A DNA stretch of 64,000 bases from positions 1-64,000 of the forward strand of contig LADW01000044.1 of the NCBI GenBank assembly GCA_000961695.1, given 5' to 3'. The notes beneath the pieces were generated by a model that worked only from the letters and a program-made list of their open reading frames with translations, searched no databases and was not told the origin of the DNA. The DNA is from Hyphomonadaceae bacterium BRH_c29. GTDB taxonomy: Bacteria > Pseudomonadota > Alphaproteobacteria > Caulobacterales > Hyphomonadaceae. Shown one piece after another: positions 27,950 through 36,963 of this stretch; position 1 is the first letter of the stretch; the number at the start of each line of letters is the position of its first letter. The position numbers and the translations under genes were made by a program.

Positions 27950-28033
27950 TTTGCCACAGAACTGTATCAAGTGAGACAGCTCGCCCTCAGACGGCCTGAG
28001 CCCTGTTCCGAAGCGGGACGCGTGGCGCCCGGA

Positions 28034-30361
28034 TCAGCCTTCAATCAGGGAAAAATCGGCCACGCGGTGCAGCGTGTCCCGGATATCCGCCAGAAGCGCC
28101 AGACGATTCGCCCGGATGGCCGGATCATCGTCGTTCACCATGACATGCTCGAAGAAGGCATCGACCGGCTCGCGCAGCTTGGCGAGATGGGTCATCACGG
28201 CGGCGAAATCCTCGGCTTCGAGGGGCGCTTCGATGTCGTGACGCACCTGGCCGAGCGTCTGGTGCAGGTGCACTTCCTGCGCGCCGCCAGCATCGATCAG
28301 CCCGCCATCCACCACGAGGGTCTCCGGCAACGTGCCTTTCTTCTCCTCGGCCCGCAGGATATTGGCGGCCCGCTTGTAACCCGCCAACAGGTTCGCCCCG
28401 TCCTCGTTGCCGAGGAACGCGCCCAGCGCCTCAACCCGCTTGGTGATCAGCACGAGATCGTCCTCGCCGAGCGCGAACACGGCATCGATCAGATCATGCC
28501 GCTGCCCCTGATCGCGGAGGACTTGTTTCAGGCGGTCGGCAAGGAAGGAAATGAGGTCAGGCGTTACACCGCACAGGTTCGCGAGCCGAACCTTCACGTG
28601 CGCATCGAATTCCCTTTTGCGCGCTTCAGGAAGGACGCCGTTTCCGGACCAGATACCGTCGACAACGACAAGCTCTCCGGGATCGCCGCATTCCGCCTGC
28701 CATTCGCCGAGGTGCTGGACGGTCGTGAATTCAGAAACCTGGTATCCCGGTCCGCTGCTAAGGCCTTCATGGGGCACGTCATAGTCGCCGCTGGTGAGTG
28801 GACTGACCCAGTACAGATTGCCGAACTGCCAGAAGTGCTTCGTATTGGTCTCAAGAGACTTTTGGAACACATCCGTCAGCGGCAGCCGGACAGTGTTCTC
28901 CAACACAATCCGCACCACGCCCAGCGCCGCACGGCGGAGTGCAAACGGATCTTTCGAGCCTGTCGGTTTCTCGTCAATCGCCCAGAAGCCGACCAGCGTG
29001 TCGAGCTTGTCGGCCAGCGCGACGGCGATGCCCACCGGGTCGGTCGGCACAGAGTCGCTCGGGCCTTGCGGCTTGTAGTGGTCGCGGATCGCGTCGGCCA
29101 CGGCGGCCGGTTCGCCAGCGGCCAGCGCATAATACCGCCCCATCACGCCCTGCAGTTCCGGGAACTCGCCGACCATTTCCGACACGAGGTCTGCCTTGGC
29201 GAGGCGCGCGGCGCGCTCGGCCATATCCGGATCGGCGCCCACTTTCGGCGCGAGTTCGCGGGCCAGCGCCGCCACCCGCTCCACCTTGTCGCCCAGCGAG
29301 CCAAGCTCTGCCTTGAACGCAATCGTCGACAGCTTCTTCGCCATCTCGTCCAGCGGCGTCGCCTTGTCCTTGTCCCAGAAAAAGCGCGCATCTTCGAGGC
29401 GGGCGGACAGCACACGGGCATTGCCCTCGGCGATCTTCCTGCCGCCGTCTGCCGCCTCGATATTGGCCACCACGACAAAGTGCGGCGCCAGCTTGCCGGT
29501 CTTCTTGTCGTTCACCGCAAAGTATTTCTGGTGCGTGCGCATCGACAGCGTGATCACTTCCGGCGGCAGGCTCAGGAAGTCCGGGTCCATGTCGCCCAGC
29601 ACCACGACCGGCCATTCGGCCAGACCCGTCACTTCTTCCAGCAGGCCCTGATCCTCGATCCATTCGAGCCCGGCCTTTTTGCACACGGCTTCGATGCCCT
29701 TGAGGATTACCTCGCGGCGGTCCGCCCGCGCCAGCCGCACGTGGCCCTTGGTTTCCAGCTGCTCGGAATAGTCCTTCCAGCCGGTGACCGTGTAAGGTCC
29801 ACGGCCATGCACGCGGTGGCCTTCCACCTCGTTGCCGCTGGCAATGCCGTCCACGTCGAACGGCACGATCTGGCCATCCAGCACGCAGGTAATCCGCTGC
29901 AGCGGGCGCACCCAGCGAAGATCGCCCGTGCCCCAACGCATCGACTTCGGCCAGTGGAAGCCACGAATGATCGCCGGCACAGCCTCGGCAATGATGTCCG
30001 CCGCATCCCGGCCCGGCGTCTCGATCACGGCGACATAGAAGTCGCCCTTCTTCGGGTCGGACGCGATCTGCGCCTGCGAAATATCCGTCAGGCCAGCGCC
30101 GCGCAGGAAGCCTTCGAGGGCCTTTTCCGGTGCGCCGACTTTCGGGCCTTTGCGCTCTTCCTTCACGTCCGCCGAGCGTTCAGAGAGCCCGTCGATAGAA
30201 ACGGTCAGGCGGCGCGGGCCGGAACAGGCGGCCAGCAGCTTCCATTTGAGACCCGCCTCTTTCAGGGCCTTCTCCATGGCATCGCGCAGGTCGGCCTCGG
30301 CCTTCGCCTGCATCCGCGCAGGAATTTCCTCGGAAAAGAGTTCAAGAAGCAGCTCAGCCAT
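28034..30361 (-). CDS. glyS: Glycyl-tRNA synthetase beta subunit
   Basis: A 775-residue beta subunit of the heterotetrameric glycyl-tRNA synthetase, which binds tRNA(Gly). It begins MAELLLELFSEEIPARMQ, the classic family start, and contains RWGTGDLRWVRPLQRI, FVVVANIEAADGGR and the C-terminal anticodon-binding-like region (LAGYKRAANILRAEE). The ATG at 30361 was chosen over a longer open frame. The alpha subunit glyQ lies 0.8 kb upstream on the same strand, separated by one lipoprotein gene. Confidence 0.95.
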   Translation of the reverse strand: MAELLLELFSEEIPARMQAKAEADLRDAMEKALKEAGLKWKLLAACSGPRRLTVSIDGLSERSADVKEERKGPKVGAPEKALEGFLRGAGLTDISQAQIASDPKKGDFYVAVIETPGRDAADIIAEAVPAIIRGFHWPKSMRWGTGDLRWVRPLQRITCVLDGQIVPFDVDGIASGNEVEGHRVHGRGPYTVTGWKDYSEQLETKGHVRLARADRREVILKGIEAVCKKAGLEWIEDQGLLEEVTGLAEWPVVVLGDMDPDFLSLPPEVITLSMRTHQKYFAVNDKKTGKLAPHFVVVANIEAADGGRKIAEGNARVLSARLEDARFFWDKDKATPLDEMAKKLSTIAFKAELGSLGDKVERVAALARELAPKVGADPDMAERAARLAKADLVSEMVGEFPELQGVMGRYYALAAGEPAAVADAIRDHYKPQGPSDSVPTDPVGIAVALADKLDTLVGFWAIDEKPTGSKDPFALRRAALGVVRIVLENTVRLPLTDVFQKSLETNTKHFWQFGNLYWVSPLTSGDYDVPHEGLSSGPGYQVSEFTTVQHLGEWQAECGDPGELVVVDGIWSGNGVLPEARKREFDAHVKVRLANLCGVTPDLISFLADRLKQVLRDQGQRHDLIDAVFALGEDDLVLITKRVEALGAFLGNEDGANLLAGYKRAANILRAEEKKGTLPETLVVDGGLIDAGGAQEVHLHQTLGQVRHDIEAPLEAEDFAAVMTHLAKLREPVDAFFEHVMVNDDDPAIRANRLALLADIRDTLHRVADFSLIEG

Positions 30362-30471
30362 GGGGGTCCAGCCAGTCAGGATTGAAGCCTGCACGGCTTA
30401 CAGACGCCCGCGCGCGGGTCAAGCGTCAGGCCTGTAGTTGAGACTTGTTGTCCGGGCGGGCGCAGGCCCGG

Positions 30472-30951
30472 CTAGAGACCGCAGCCGCCGCGGACTTCCT
30501 GCACCAGGCCCTTTGACGGGGCACGCAGGCTGAGCTTCGCGTTCTGCGGTCCGCCGGTCGAACCGCCGATCTCGGTCGCCGCCTGATCCAGTTTCAGCTC
30601 AACTTCCAGCATGCCGTCTTCGCCGCGATATACCCATGTGCGCGCATTGGCGCCCGGCGCGTCAGGCGCCCGGTTCAGCCGCACCATCTCGCCCGCGATC
30701 TTCATCACCGCCTGCGACTGCGCCAGCGGCGTGCCCGCTTGCGGCTCTGTGATGAATGTAAATTCCCAGGTCGACTTGTCGGCGGGGTTGAACTTGGTGC
30801 CACTTGGCAGGAAGGCGCAATAGGCCGGGCTTTCCGTCCAGAGAAACGGCTCGATGGCCGGCGCATCTGCCGAGCCGCCACCGGAGCACGCCGCCAGCGC
30901 GCTCGCCGAAACCAGCATGCCCACGCATGCGAGCGTCAACCGGAGTTTCAT
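30472..30951 (-). CDS. Lipoprotein of unknown function between glyQ and glyS
   Basis: A 159-residue lipoprotein with signal peptide and lipobox (ASALAAC, Cys about residue 22), then a short Gly/Ser linker. The mature domain contains two cysteines besides the lipidated one (AYCAFLPSG and GGCGL at the end), and looks like a small periplasmic beta domain. I do not recognise a family. It sits between glyQ and glyS with about 110-190 bases on each side; nothing links it to tRNA charging apart from position. A similar insertion may be conserved in relatives, which I cannot check. Confidence 0.75.
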   Translation of the reverse strand: MKLRLTLACVGMLVSASALAACSGGGSADAPAIEPFLWTESPAYCAFLPSGTKFNPADKSTWEFTFITEPQAGTPLAQSQAVMKIAGEMVRLNRAPDAPGANARTWVYRGEDGMLEVELKLDQAATEIGGSTGGPQNAKLSLRAPSKGLVQEVRGGCGL

Positions 30952-31144
30952 GCAATCAATTCCCTGAAAGAGTTACCGCGATTGTCCGGCTCGCAGGCGT
31001 TGCCATGGATGACATCACCTTTGCCGAACGATCTTCCCGTCCGCATGCCACCCTCCGTGGATGATCGAACAGGGTTAATCGTGCCGAACTTGCAGCAGCG
31101 ACGGGCTCCGGTCAATCGAGGGTAACAGAGGCTTTCCGGCGACC

Positions 31145-32041
31145 TTATGCCCGTTCGGCTTCCTGCCCGGCCCACTGCTCTGCGGCGCCGCGGGCGAGGT
31201 CGCGGACGCGGGCGATATAGGCCTGGCGTTCGGTCGGGCTGATGGCGCCGCGGGCGTCGATCAGGTTGAACGTGTGGGAGGCCTTCAGCGCATAGTCATA
31301 GGCGGGCAGCGGCTTTCCGGCGGCACGCAGGGCGTTCGACTGGCTCTCGCAATCGGCAAACCAGCGCTTCAGCATCTCGACATCCGAGTATTCGAAGTTG
31401 AAGGCCGACTGCTGACGCTCGTTCTCGAGGAACACGTCGCCATAGGTCAGCGGCACGGCGCTGTCCGGATCGTTGAACGGCAGGTCGTACACATTGTCGA
31501 CGCCGAACACATACATGGCGAGGCGCTCAAGGCCATAGGTCAGCTCGCCCGAGACCGGGCGCACGTCGAGGCCGCCGACTTGCTGGAAATAGGTGTACTG
31601 GCTGACTTCCATCCCGTCACACCAGACTTCCCAGCCGAGGCCCCATGCGCCGACGGTCGGGTTCTCCCAGTCGTCTTCCACGAAGCGGATGTCGTGCACG
31701 GTCGGGTCGATCCCGATCTTGTAGAGGCTGGTCAGGTAGAGGTCCTGAAGATTGTCCGGGTTGGGCTTCAGGATGACCTGAAACTGGTAGTAGTGGCCAA
31801 GCCGGTTGGGGTTCTCGCCATAGCGCGCATCCTTCGGACGGCGCGACGGCTGGACGTAAGCCGCCCGCCAGTTCTTCGGCCCCAGCGCCCGCAGCACGGT
31901 GCCCGGATGCAGCGTCCCGGCGCCGACTTCCATGTCATAGGGCTGCAGGATCGCGCAGCCTTGCTCGGCCCAGTAATTCTGGAGCGTCAGGATCAGGTCC
32001 TGAAAGGATTTCGGCTTGGCATAGGCCTTGGGTGCAGACAT
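31145..32041 (-). CDS. glyQ: Glycyl-tRNA synthetase alpha subunit
   Basis: A 298-residue class II synthetase alpha subunit forming glycyl-adenylate. Diagnostic blocks: [60 protein letters not shown] and [20 protein letters not shown]. Length is standard. It is followed downstream by a lipoprotein gene and then glyS. The 193 bases between it and the lipoprotein hold no further gene. Confidence 0.96.
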   Translation of the reverse strand: MSAPKAYAKPKSFQDLILTLQNYWAEQGCAILQPYDMEVGAGTLHPGTVLRALGPKNWRAAYVQPSRRPKDARYGENPNRLGHYYQFQVILKPNPDNLQDLYLTSLYKIGIDPTVHDIRFVEDDWENPTVGAWGLGWEVWCDGMEVSQYTYFQQVGGLDVRPVSGELTYGLERLAMYVFGVDNVYDLPFNDPDSAVPLTYGDVFLENERQQSAFNFEYSDVEMLKRWFADCESQSNALRAAGKPLPAYDYALKASHTFNLIDARGAISPTERQAYIARVRDLARGAAEQWAGQEAERA

Positions 32042-32114
32042 GTCGGTCTTCCGGTACGAAATTTCCCTGCCGGACTACATTTGCGCGGCGCTGGGCGCAA
32101 GCAGGCGGGTGACT

Positions 32115-32258
32115 TCAGAATAACCGGTCGCTGCGGGAATCAGGGTCGTCCATCGCGCCGCCGTCGCGGCCTGTCACGAGGCGGTAGAAGCCGGAATGTC
32201 CCATGGCCGCGATCCACAGGCCTGCCAGCATCAGGAACCAGAACAGAAAACCGAACAT
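32115..32258 (-). CDS. Micro-protein, 47 residues, one membrane span
   Basis: A short open frame starting MFGFLFWFLMLAGLWIAAMG, a single strongly hydrophobic helix, followed by a polar tail rich in Arg, Asp and Gly (DDPDSRSDRLF at the end). The ATG at 32258 is preceded by AGGGAGA at good spacing. Stop, ribosome binding site and hydrophobicity argue for a real gene, though short frames are risky. It lies between glyQ and another tiny membrane-protein gene ten bases upstream, so the two may form a unit. No family known to me. Confidence 0.55.
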   Translation of the reverse strand: MFGFLFWFLMLAGLWIAAMGHSGFYRLVTGRDGGAMDDPDSRSDRLF

Positions 32259-32268
32259 CGTGTTCTCC

Positions 32269-32376
32269 CTAGTGGCGCCCATCCTGATCGTCGGACCGGC
32301 TATAGATACTGGCGAACCCGATCACGGAGATCACCAGACCGAGGGCGAGGAATATCCAGAACAATGCGGCGAACAC
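32269..32376 (-). CDS. Micro-protein, 35 residues, one membrane span
   Basis: Starting from a GTG at 32376, seven bases after AGGAG, the frame encodes a protein FAALFWIFLALGLVISVIGF with a short charged tail (SRSDDQDGRH). An upstream ATG at 32418 is in frame but has no ribosome binding site. The single-span-plus-charged-tail layout mirrors the next gene downstream, which also ends in Asp/Arg-rich residues. Function unknown; small inner-membrane proteins often modulate larger complexes. Confidence 0.48.
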   Translation of the reverse strand: MFAALFWIFLALGLVISVIGFASIYSRSDDQDGRH

Positions 32377-32455
32377 GTTTGTGCTCCTGACTGCCCCCAA
32401 CACTGACAAGACTGACATGGGGCCAAACCAGCCTAGCACAAGGCCGGAGCAGGCC

Positions 32456-33178
32456 CTACCAGTCGATTGCCTCGCCGCGCCGGACAGCTTCAAGTGCCGG
32501 GCTGGCCGAGCCATCAGATTGGTGCAGCACCAGCGTGGGCAGCAGGCGCAGCGGCCCGCGCTTCAGCCCCTTGCGGCCACGCACCAGAACCCGCCGCGCG
32601 TCCTCGCCCGGCTTGGAGGCGATGGGCAGGACGGTGACCTCCCCGGTCTGGCGGTCGAACCCGGTCAGGATGCGGGCAAGCTCTGCCGCGCGGTGAATCA
32701 TGATGACAGGCGCGCGCGGTTTGGCAGCAAAGACCATCGCCTTGATCCAGCCGGTCAGGTCAAGGGATTCGAGATAGGCCTCTGCCTTGCCCTCACCGGG
32801 GGCCGAGATCCGGCCCGGCTCAAAATAGGGCGGGTTGGCGAAAACAAGGTCGAACCGGTTCTCATGATCACGGACCCACGCAGATGCCTCACCTTCGGCG
32901 ACATCAACCCGCCCTTCAAAGCCGTTCAGGATCACACCACGACGCGCCAGGATCACCGTCGCTGACACCATTTCCACGCCGGTCAGGTGGATTTCGGGCA
33001 TCCGGAACGCCGCTGGCAGGAGCGCCCCGCCGCATCCGCACCCGATCTCCAGCGCCTCCCCGCCCGGCCGGCACGCCAGCGCCGCCGCCAGAAGCAGGGA
33101 GTCCGTGCCCGCCCGGAACCCCTGTTCCGGCTGCACCAGGCGCACACGGCCCTGATACACGCTGTCTTCAGTGATCAT
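32456..33178 (-). CDS. N6-adenine tRNA methyltransferase-like (TrmN6/YfiC type)
   Basis: A 240-residue SAM-dependent methyltransferase. The SAM loop is EALEIGCGCGGALLPAAF (about residues 40-57) and the adenine-N6 signature is VFANPPYFEP, as in tRNA1(Val) A37 methyltransferase and relatives; the N-terminal LVQPEQGFRAGTDSLLLAA is also typical of that group. The ATG at 33178 overlaps the DUF2007 gene by four bases; an upstream open frame to 33445 is out of family. The exact RNA target is inferred. The DUF2007-methyltransferase pair next to polyprenyl synthase is a familiar alphaproteobacterial order. Confidence 0.82.
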   Translation of the reverse strand: MITEDSVYQGRVRLVQPEQGFRAGTDSLLLAAALACRPGGEALEIGCGCGGALLPAAFRMPEIHLTGVEMVSATVILARRGVILNGFEGRVDVAEGEASAWVRDHENRFDLVFANPPYFEPGRISAPGEGKAEAYLESLDLTGWIKAMVFAAKPRAPVIMIHRAAELARILTGFDRQTGEVTVLPIASKPGEDARRVLVRGRKGLKRGPLRLLPTLVLHQSDGSASPALEAVRRGEAIDW

Positions 33179-33381
33179 CCCCGCTCGACCCCGGCCAGCG
33201 CGGCCACGGCCTGGGCCTTCAGTTCGTCCGGCACCAGAACGCGGCGCGGGAAGGCGCCGATACTGCCCTCTACGGCGGCGATATGCTGGTCGGCCACGAA
33301 ATATTCGATGCCCGCTTCCTGTAGCAGGTGCTGCACATAGCTGAGCTTTATCAAATCGTTCGTTCGGAAGACTTCTTCCAT
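33175..33381 (-). CDS. DUF2007 domain protein
   Basis: A 68-residue protein matching the DUF2007 putative signal-transducing fold: MEEVFRTNDLIKLSYVQHLL, then LQEAGIEYFVADQH, and FPRRVLVPDELKAQAVAAL. These small proteins resemble PII-like folds but their ligand is unknown. The start codon shares one base with the preceding lipoprotein stop (TGATG), and the stop overlaps the methyltransferase by four bases, so the three are one translational unit. Confidence 0.88.
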   Translation of the reverse strand: MEEVFRTNDLIKLSYVQHLLQEAGIEYFVADQHIAAVEGSIGAFPRRVLVPDELKAQAVAALAGVERG

Positions 33382-33872
33382 CAGGACGTGGCCGAGCCCC
33401 GGAGATTGATGTCCACCGAACGGGCATCATAGACGTTCGCCCCATCGGGCTTCTCGCCGGACCCGATCCTGATTTCGAGCACTTCGGTCACCTTGCCGGA
33501 ACTGCTCGACCCGAGCGGGATGCCAAAGCCGACCCCAACGCCCACGCTGGACCGTCCATACGACCCGGATGACCCGCCAATGCTGATGGACGAGCGGCTG
33601 CCGCCTGTGCCCACGGTGTCGTCGGACGCGTAGGAGTTGGTCACTTCAAACCACTCCTTGCCCTGCTCCAGCGTGACTTCCGCCGCCCGCAAAAGCGCCC
33701 GGTCGCGGGCCTTCGCCGCATCGGCGTCCGTGTAGGAGACCCGGAACCGGTCCGCTTCGATCTGCAGGGAGTCATAGCCCATCGCGCCGGACTTGGTTGC
33801 AGGGCCATAGGACGACGTGCTGGCGCAGGCTGCCACCAACACAATCGCGGTACACATCAGGATCTGTTTCAT
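33381..33872 (-). CDS. CC0125/CC1285-family lipoprotein
   Basis: A 163-residue lipoprotein (signal ending VLVAAC, Cys about residue 16) matching a family first noted in Caulobacter: YDSLQIEADRFRVSYTDADA, then RDRALLRAAEVTLEQGKEWF. A Gly/Ser-rich low-complexity stretch (SRSSISIGGSSGSYGRSSVG) follows before a terminal beta region. Function unknown; an envelope role is likely. The ATG at 33872 is chosen over a GTG two codons earlier. First gene of the lipoprotein-DUF2007-methyltransferase unit, divergent from the polyprenyl synthase. Confidence 0.8.
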   Translation of the reverse strand: MKQILMCTAIVLVAACASTSSYGPATKSGAMGYDSLQIEADRFRVSYTDADAAKARDRALLRAAEVTLEQGKEWFEVTNSYASDDTVGTGGSRSSISIGGSSGSYGRSSVGVGVGFGIPLGSSSSGKVTEVLEIRIGSGEKPDGANVYDARSVDINLRGSATS

Positions 33873-34029
33873 GCCCACAATCTAACCCGCAAGCCCGGTT
33901 CGCCGCCAGCCCTTATCCAATCACGTCGATTTGTGCAGGTAATGCTGCGGCCCGGTGCCACGTCGTTCTTGCCTCTCAGGTCGCTTAAGCCTAATTGCAC
34001 TTGGCTGTGATAATACCGGAGACTTCCGT

Positions 34030-35043
34030 TTGACCCTGTCCCCCAAACCGAAAGGCAAGGCTGCCTCCGGATCGGTGGTGGACCGTATGCAAACGCTGGT
34101 CGCTGACGACCTGGTCGAAGTCGAGAAAATTCTCGCCGCCCGCGCCGCCAGCCCCGTCGCCGTTATTCCGGATCTTTCAGGCTATATCGTGTCCGCCGGC
34201 GGCAAGCGCCTGCGCCCGATGCTGACGCTGATGGCCGCCCATGCCGTCGGCAAGCCCAACAATGCCACGCATGTTCTGGCCGCTGCGGTCGAGTTCATCC
34301 ACACTGCCACGCTGCTGCATGACGATGTCGTGGACGAGAGCGACCTGCGCCGCGGCAAACCCGCCGCAAAGGCGATCTGGGGCAACAGCGCGTCGATCCT
34401 GGTCGGTGACTTCCTGTTCGCGCGCGCCTTCAACCTTCTGGTCGAGACCCGCAGCCTCGCCATTCTCGACAAGCTGGCCACTGCCTCCACCACGATTGCC
34501 GAGGGCGAAGTCCGTCAGCTGGCCGCCATGAATGCGCGCGAGCTGCCGACCGAGGAATACCTCGCCATCGTCGAGGCCAAGACCGGCGCCCTGTTCGAGG
34601 CGGCTGCCGAGACCGGCGCCATGTCAGCCGGCGGGGACGATTTCGCCCACGCCTTCGCGACCTATGGCAAGAATCTCGGCCTCGCCTTCCAGATCATCGA
34701 CGATGTGCTCGACTATGGCGGCACCACGTCGGTCATCGGCAAGTCGGTCGGCGACGATTTCCGCGAGTGCAAGATCACCCTGCCCGTGATCATCGCCAAG
34801 CGCCGCGGTTCTGACGAAGACCGCGCGTTCTGGGACCGCGCCATGAACATCGACCTGCAGGTCGATGCAGACCTTGCCCATGCCGTGCACCTGATCCGAG
34901 CGACCGGCGCGGCCGAGGCAACGGTGCAGGAAGCCGAAGCCTATGCCGCCCTCGCAAAAGGCGCCCTGCGCCCGCTGCCAGCCTCGCCCTATCGCGACGC
35001 CCTGGAAGAACTGGCCGACTTCTGCGTCAGCCGAGCTTACTAG
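34030..35043 (+). CDS. ispB: Polyprenyl (octaprenyl-type) diphosphate synthase
   Basis: A 337-residue trans-prenyltransferase extending FPP with IPP to the long side chain of ubiquinone. First aspartate-rich motif LLHDDVVDESD, second FQIIDDVLDYGG, with GKRLRPMLTLMAA before them. A TTG at 34030 follows GGAGA at good spacing and gives family length; an upstream frame to 33955 and a GTG at 34078 are alternatives. Chain length cannot be read reliably; ten units is common in alphaproteobacteria. The transferase gene that follows on the opposite strand ends directly against it. Confidence 0.9.
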   Translation: MTLSPKPKGKAASGSVVDRMQTLVADDLVEVEKILAARAASPVAVIPDLSGYIVSAGGKRLRPMLTLMAAHAVGKPNNATHVLAAAVEFIHTATLLHDDVVDESDLRRGKPAAKAIWGNSASILVGDFLFARAFNLLVETRSLAILDKLATASTTIAEGEVRQLAAMNARELPTEEYLAIVEAKTGALFEAAAETGAMSAGGDDFAHAFATYGKNLGLAFQIIDDVLDYGGTTSVIGKSVGDDFRECKITLPVIIAKRRGSDEDRAFWDRAMNIDLQVDADLAHAVHLIRATGAAEATVQEAEAYAALAKGALRPLPASPYRDALEELADFCVSRAY

Positions 35044-36078
35044 CTAGCGGCCTTCCGCGATCAACCGCCGGCCGAGCGTCAGGCGCTGGACCAGCCACAA
35101 CCCACAGCCGATCGCCAGCAGGCCGAAAAACACCCAAACCGCGAGTGTATCCGGCACGTTCATTGCGACCAGCGCGCACACCCAGCTGAACACCCACCAC
35201 AGCACTGCCACCGGCAGATGCGCCCAGCCGCTGCGCAGGAACAGCTGGTAGGCATGCTCCCGGTGCGCCGTCATGATCGACTGGCCATACCGGGCCCGCC
35301 AGAAAATGGTCAGGATCACATCGACAAGAAACGGCAGGAACAGGATCGCCGCCGTCCAGATCGTCGTGAACACCGCCACCATGATGCTGGCGCCGCCGAA
35401 AAAGGCCCCGATCCCGAACGCGCCGGAATCCCCCACATAGAGACGGCCCGGCAAGTTCCAGGCGAGGAAGCCGCCAATGGCGAGCGCTGCCGTCATGCAG
35501 AGGAAAGCGAGATCCGGCGCGGGGCCGGGCCAGTTCGGCGAGCCTTCCGAATGCCAGAGGATCATTGCGGACCCGACCAGCATGATCGCGCTCGATCCCA
35601 TCGACAGCCCGTTCGAGCCATCCATGAAGTTCACGGCGTTCATCGTGATCAACAGCCAGAGCGCCACACCCGACATGACGAGCGGCAGCGGCAGGCTCGC
35701 CAGACGCAAGCCCGGATCAAGCACCGCAAAGCTCACCGCCAACGTCCCGGTCAGAACCAGTTTCAGCCAGGCACTCATGCCCCATTTGTCGTCGACGAAC
35801 CCGATCGCCCCGGCGACGATAGCAATCGCCAGAACGTTCAGCGTGCCATTGATGGTCCAGGAGGCAGACAGGAGCTGCGCTTCGCTGGCGAGCCAGGCCG
35901 AAAGGGCAAGCGTCAGCAAAATTGCGATGCCGCCGGAATTGGGCACCGGCGCAGCCTGCGTCTTGCGCCCGCCATCCGGCGCATCCTCGATGCGGATCAG
36001 AAACATCATGCCGCACAGCGCCGCCGACAGCAGGACCGGCCCCATGAAGCGAATGAACGTGATGGCTTCCCAACTCAA
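35044..36078 (-). CDS. MraY/WecA-family glycosyl-1-phosphate transferase
   Basis: A 344-residue polytopic enzyme (about ten spans) of the polyprenyl-phosphate sugar-1-phosphate transferase family. Motifs: VPNSGGIAILL, GFVDDKWGMSAWLK with the DD pair, NAVNFMDGSNGLSMGSSAIM and YVGDSGAFGIGAFFGG. It lacks the strict MraY signature, so a WecA-like role starting a surface polysaccharide or O-antigen on undecaprenyl phosphate is more likely. A TTG at 36078 following GGGAGA overlaps the ispE stop by four bases. No other polysaccharide genes are nearby. Confidence 0.85.
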   Translation of the reverse strand: MSWEAITFIRFMGPVLLSAALCGMMFLIRIEDAPDGGRKTQAAPVPNSGGIAILLTLALSAWLASEAQLLSASWTINGTLNVLAIAIVAGAIGFVDDKWGMSAWLKLVLTGTLAVSFAVLDPGLRLASLPLPLVMSGVALWLLITMNAVNFMDGSNGLSMGSSAIMLVGSAMILWHSEGSPNWPGPAPDLAFLCMTAALAIGGFLAWNLPGRLYVGDSGAFGIGAFFGGASIMVAVFTTIWTAAILFLPFLVDVILTIFWRARYGQSIMTAHREHAYQLFLRSGWAHLPVAVLWWVFSWVCALVAMNVPDTLAVWVFFGLLAIGCGLWLVQRLTLGRRLIAEGR

Positions 36079-36959
36079 ACGGCATCTCCCAGCGACGTCG
36101 CCCGCACCCACCAGTCCGGCCGCTCCGCCGCCAGCAATGCCTCAGCCTGCCGCGCCGCGTCATCCGTTTCGAACAGCGCAAAGCAGGTCGCGCCCGATCC
36201 GCTCATGCGCGGGAGCAGAACGCCTGGCAAGTTTGCGAGGCGTTCCAGAACATCGCCAATGGCTGGTACCAGCACAATCGCAGGGGCCTGAAGGTCATTC
36301 CTCTGACGCGCCAGCCAGTGGACGAGGTCGTAAACCCGCTCGAACGGCGGCACAGCGCCAAATTCCTGAAAGCCAGCTCCGCCGCCAGCTTCGTCATAGA
36401 CGCGAAAAACGGGCCCGGTCGGACAGGCGAGACGTGGATTGACCAGCAAGGCCGGCACGCGCGGGAGACCTGCAGCGCGGCGGACCCGTTCGCCTTCGCC
36501 CTGCATCAGAGCCGCATGGCCAACTAAAGCGACCGGGACATCCCCGCCAAGACCCGGCGCGACTTTGCTGGCCGCAGACGGGTCAATGTCCCAAAGCCCG
36601 GTGAGCAAGCGAAGTGCGGCGGCAGCATCGGCTGAACCACCGCCGATCCCGGCAGCAACGGGCAAGTGCTTTTCGAGTGCGAACGCGGCGCCGGCTGACA
36701 CGCCCGCTTCCGCCTGCAAGGCACGCGCGGCTTTCAGCACGAGATTGTCTTCATCGACCTCGACATCGCCGCCGCCCGGTCCGGTCAGCGTCAGCGACAG
36801 CGTGTCCGCAGCCTGCGCTTCCAGCCGGTCAGCGGCTTCAGGCCCGGCAAACACGACCAGCGAATCCAGCGGGTGACGACCGTTCGCCTGCACCGGCCCG
36901 ACATGCAGGAACAGGTTCACCTTGGCCGGGGCGAGCACGCTGAGCGGAGTGGAGGTCAT
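36075..36959 (-). CDS. ispE: 4-diphosphocytidyl-2-C-methyl-D-erythritol kinase
   Basis: A 294-residue GHMP kinase of the MEP isoprenoid pathway. LAPAKVNLFLHVGPVQANGRHP is the characteristic substrate-binding start (APAKVNL), the ATP loop is LPVAAGIGGGSADAAAALRL, and the C-terminal MSGSGATCFALFE completes the fold. The ATG at 36959 lies four bases after the TPR gene stop. It sits near ispB and a polyprenyl-phosphate-using transferase, so three genes on polyprenyl supply and use are adjacent, although ispB is on the other strand. Confidence 0.93.
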   Translation of the reverse strand: MTSTPLSVLAPAKVNLFLHVGPVQANGRHPLDSLVVFAGPEAADRLEAQAADTLSLTLTGPGGGDVEVDEDNLVLKAARALQAEAGVSAGAAFALEKHLPVAAGIGGGSADAAAALRLLTGLWDIDPSAASKVAPGLGGDVPVALVGHAALMQGEGERVRRAAGLPRVPALLVNPRLACPTGPVFRVYDEAGGGAGFQEFGAVPPFERVYDLVHWLARQRNDLQAPAIVLVPAIGDVLERLANLPGVLLPRMSGSGATCFALFETDDAARQAEALLAAERPDWWVRATSLGDAV

Positions 36960-36963
36960 GCGA

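Noticed and set aside
27935-30385. 816-codon plus-strand open frame opposite glyS
   Set aside because: Antisense to glyS along its full length, Arg/His-rich, no recognisable family; a codon-bias artefact.
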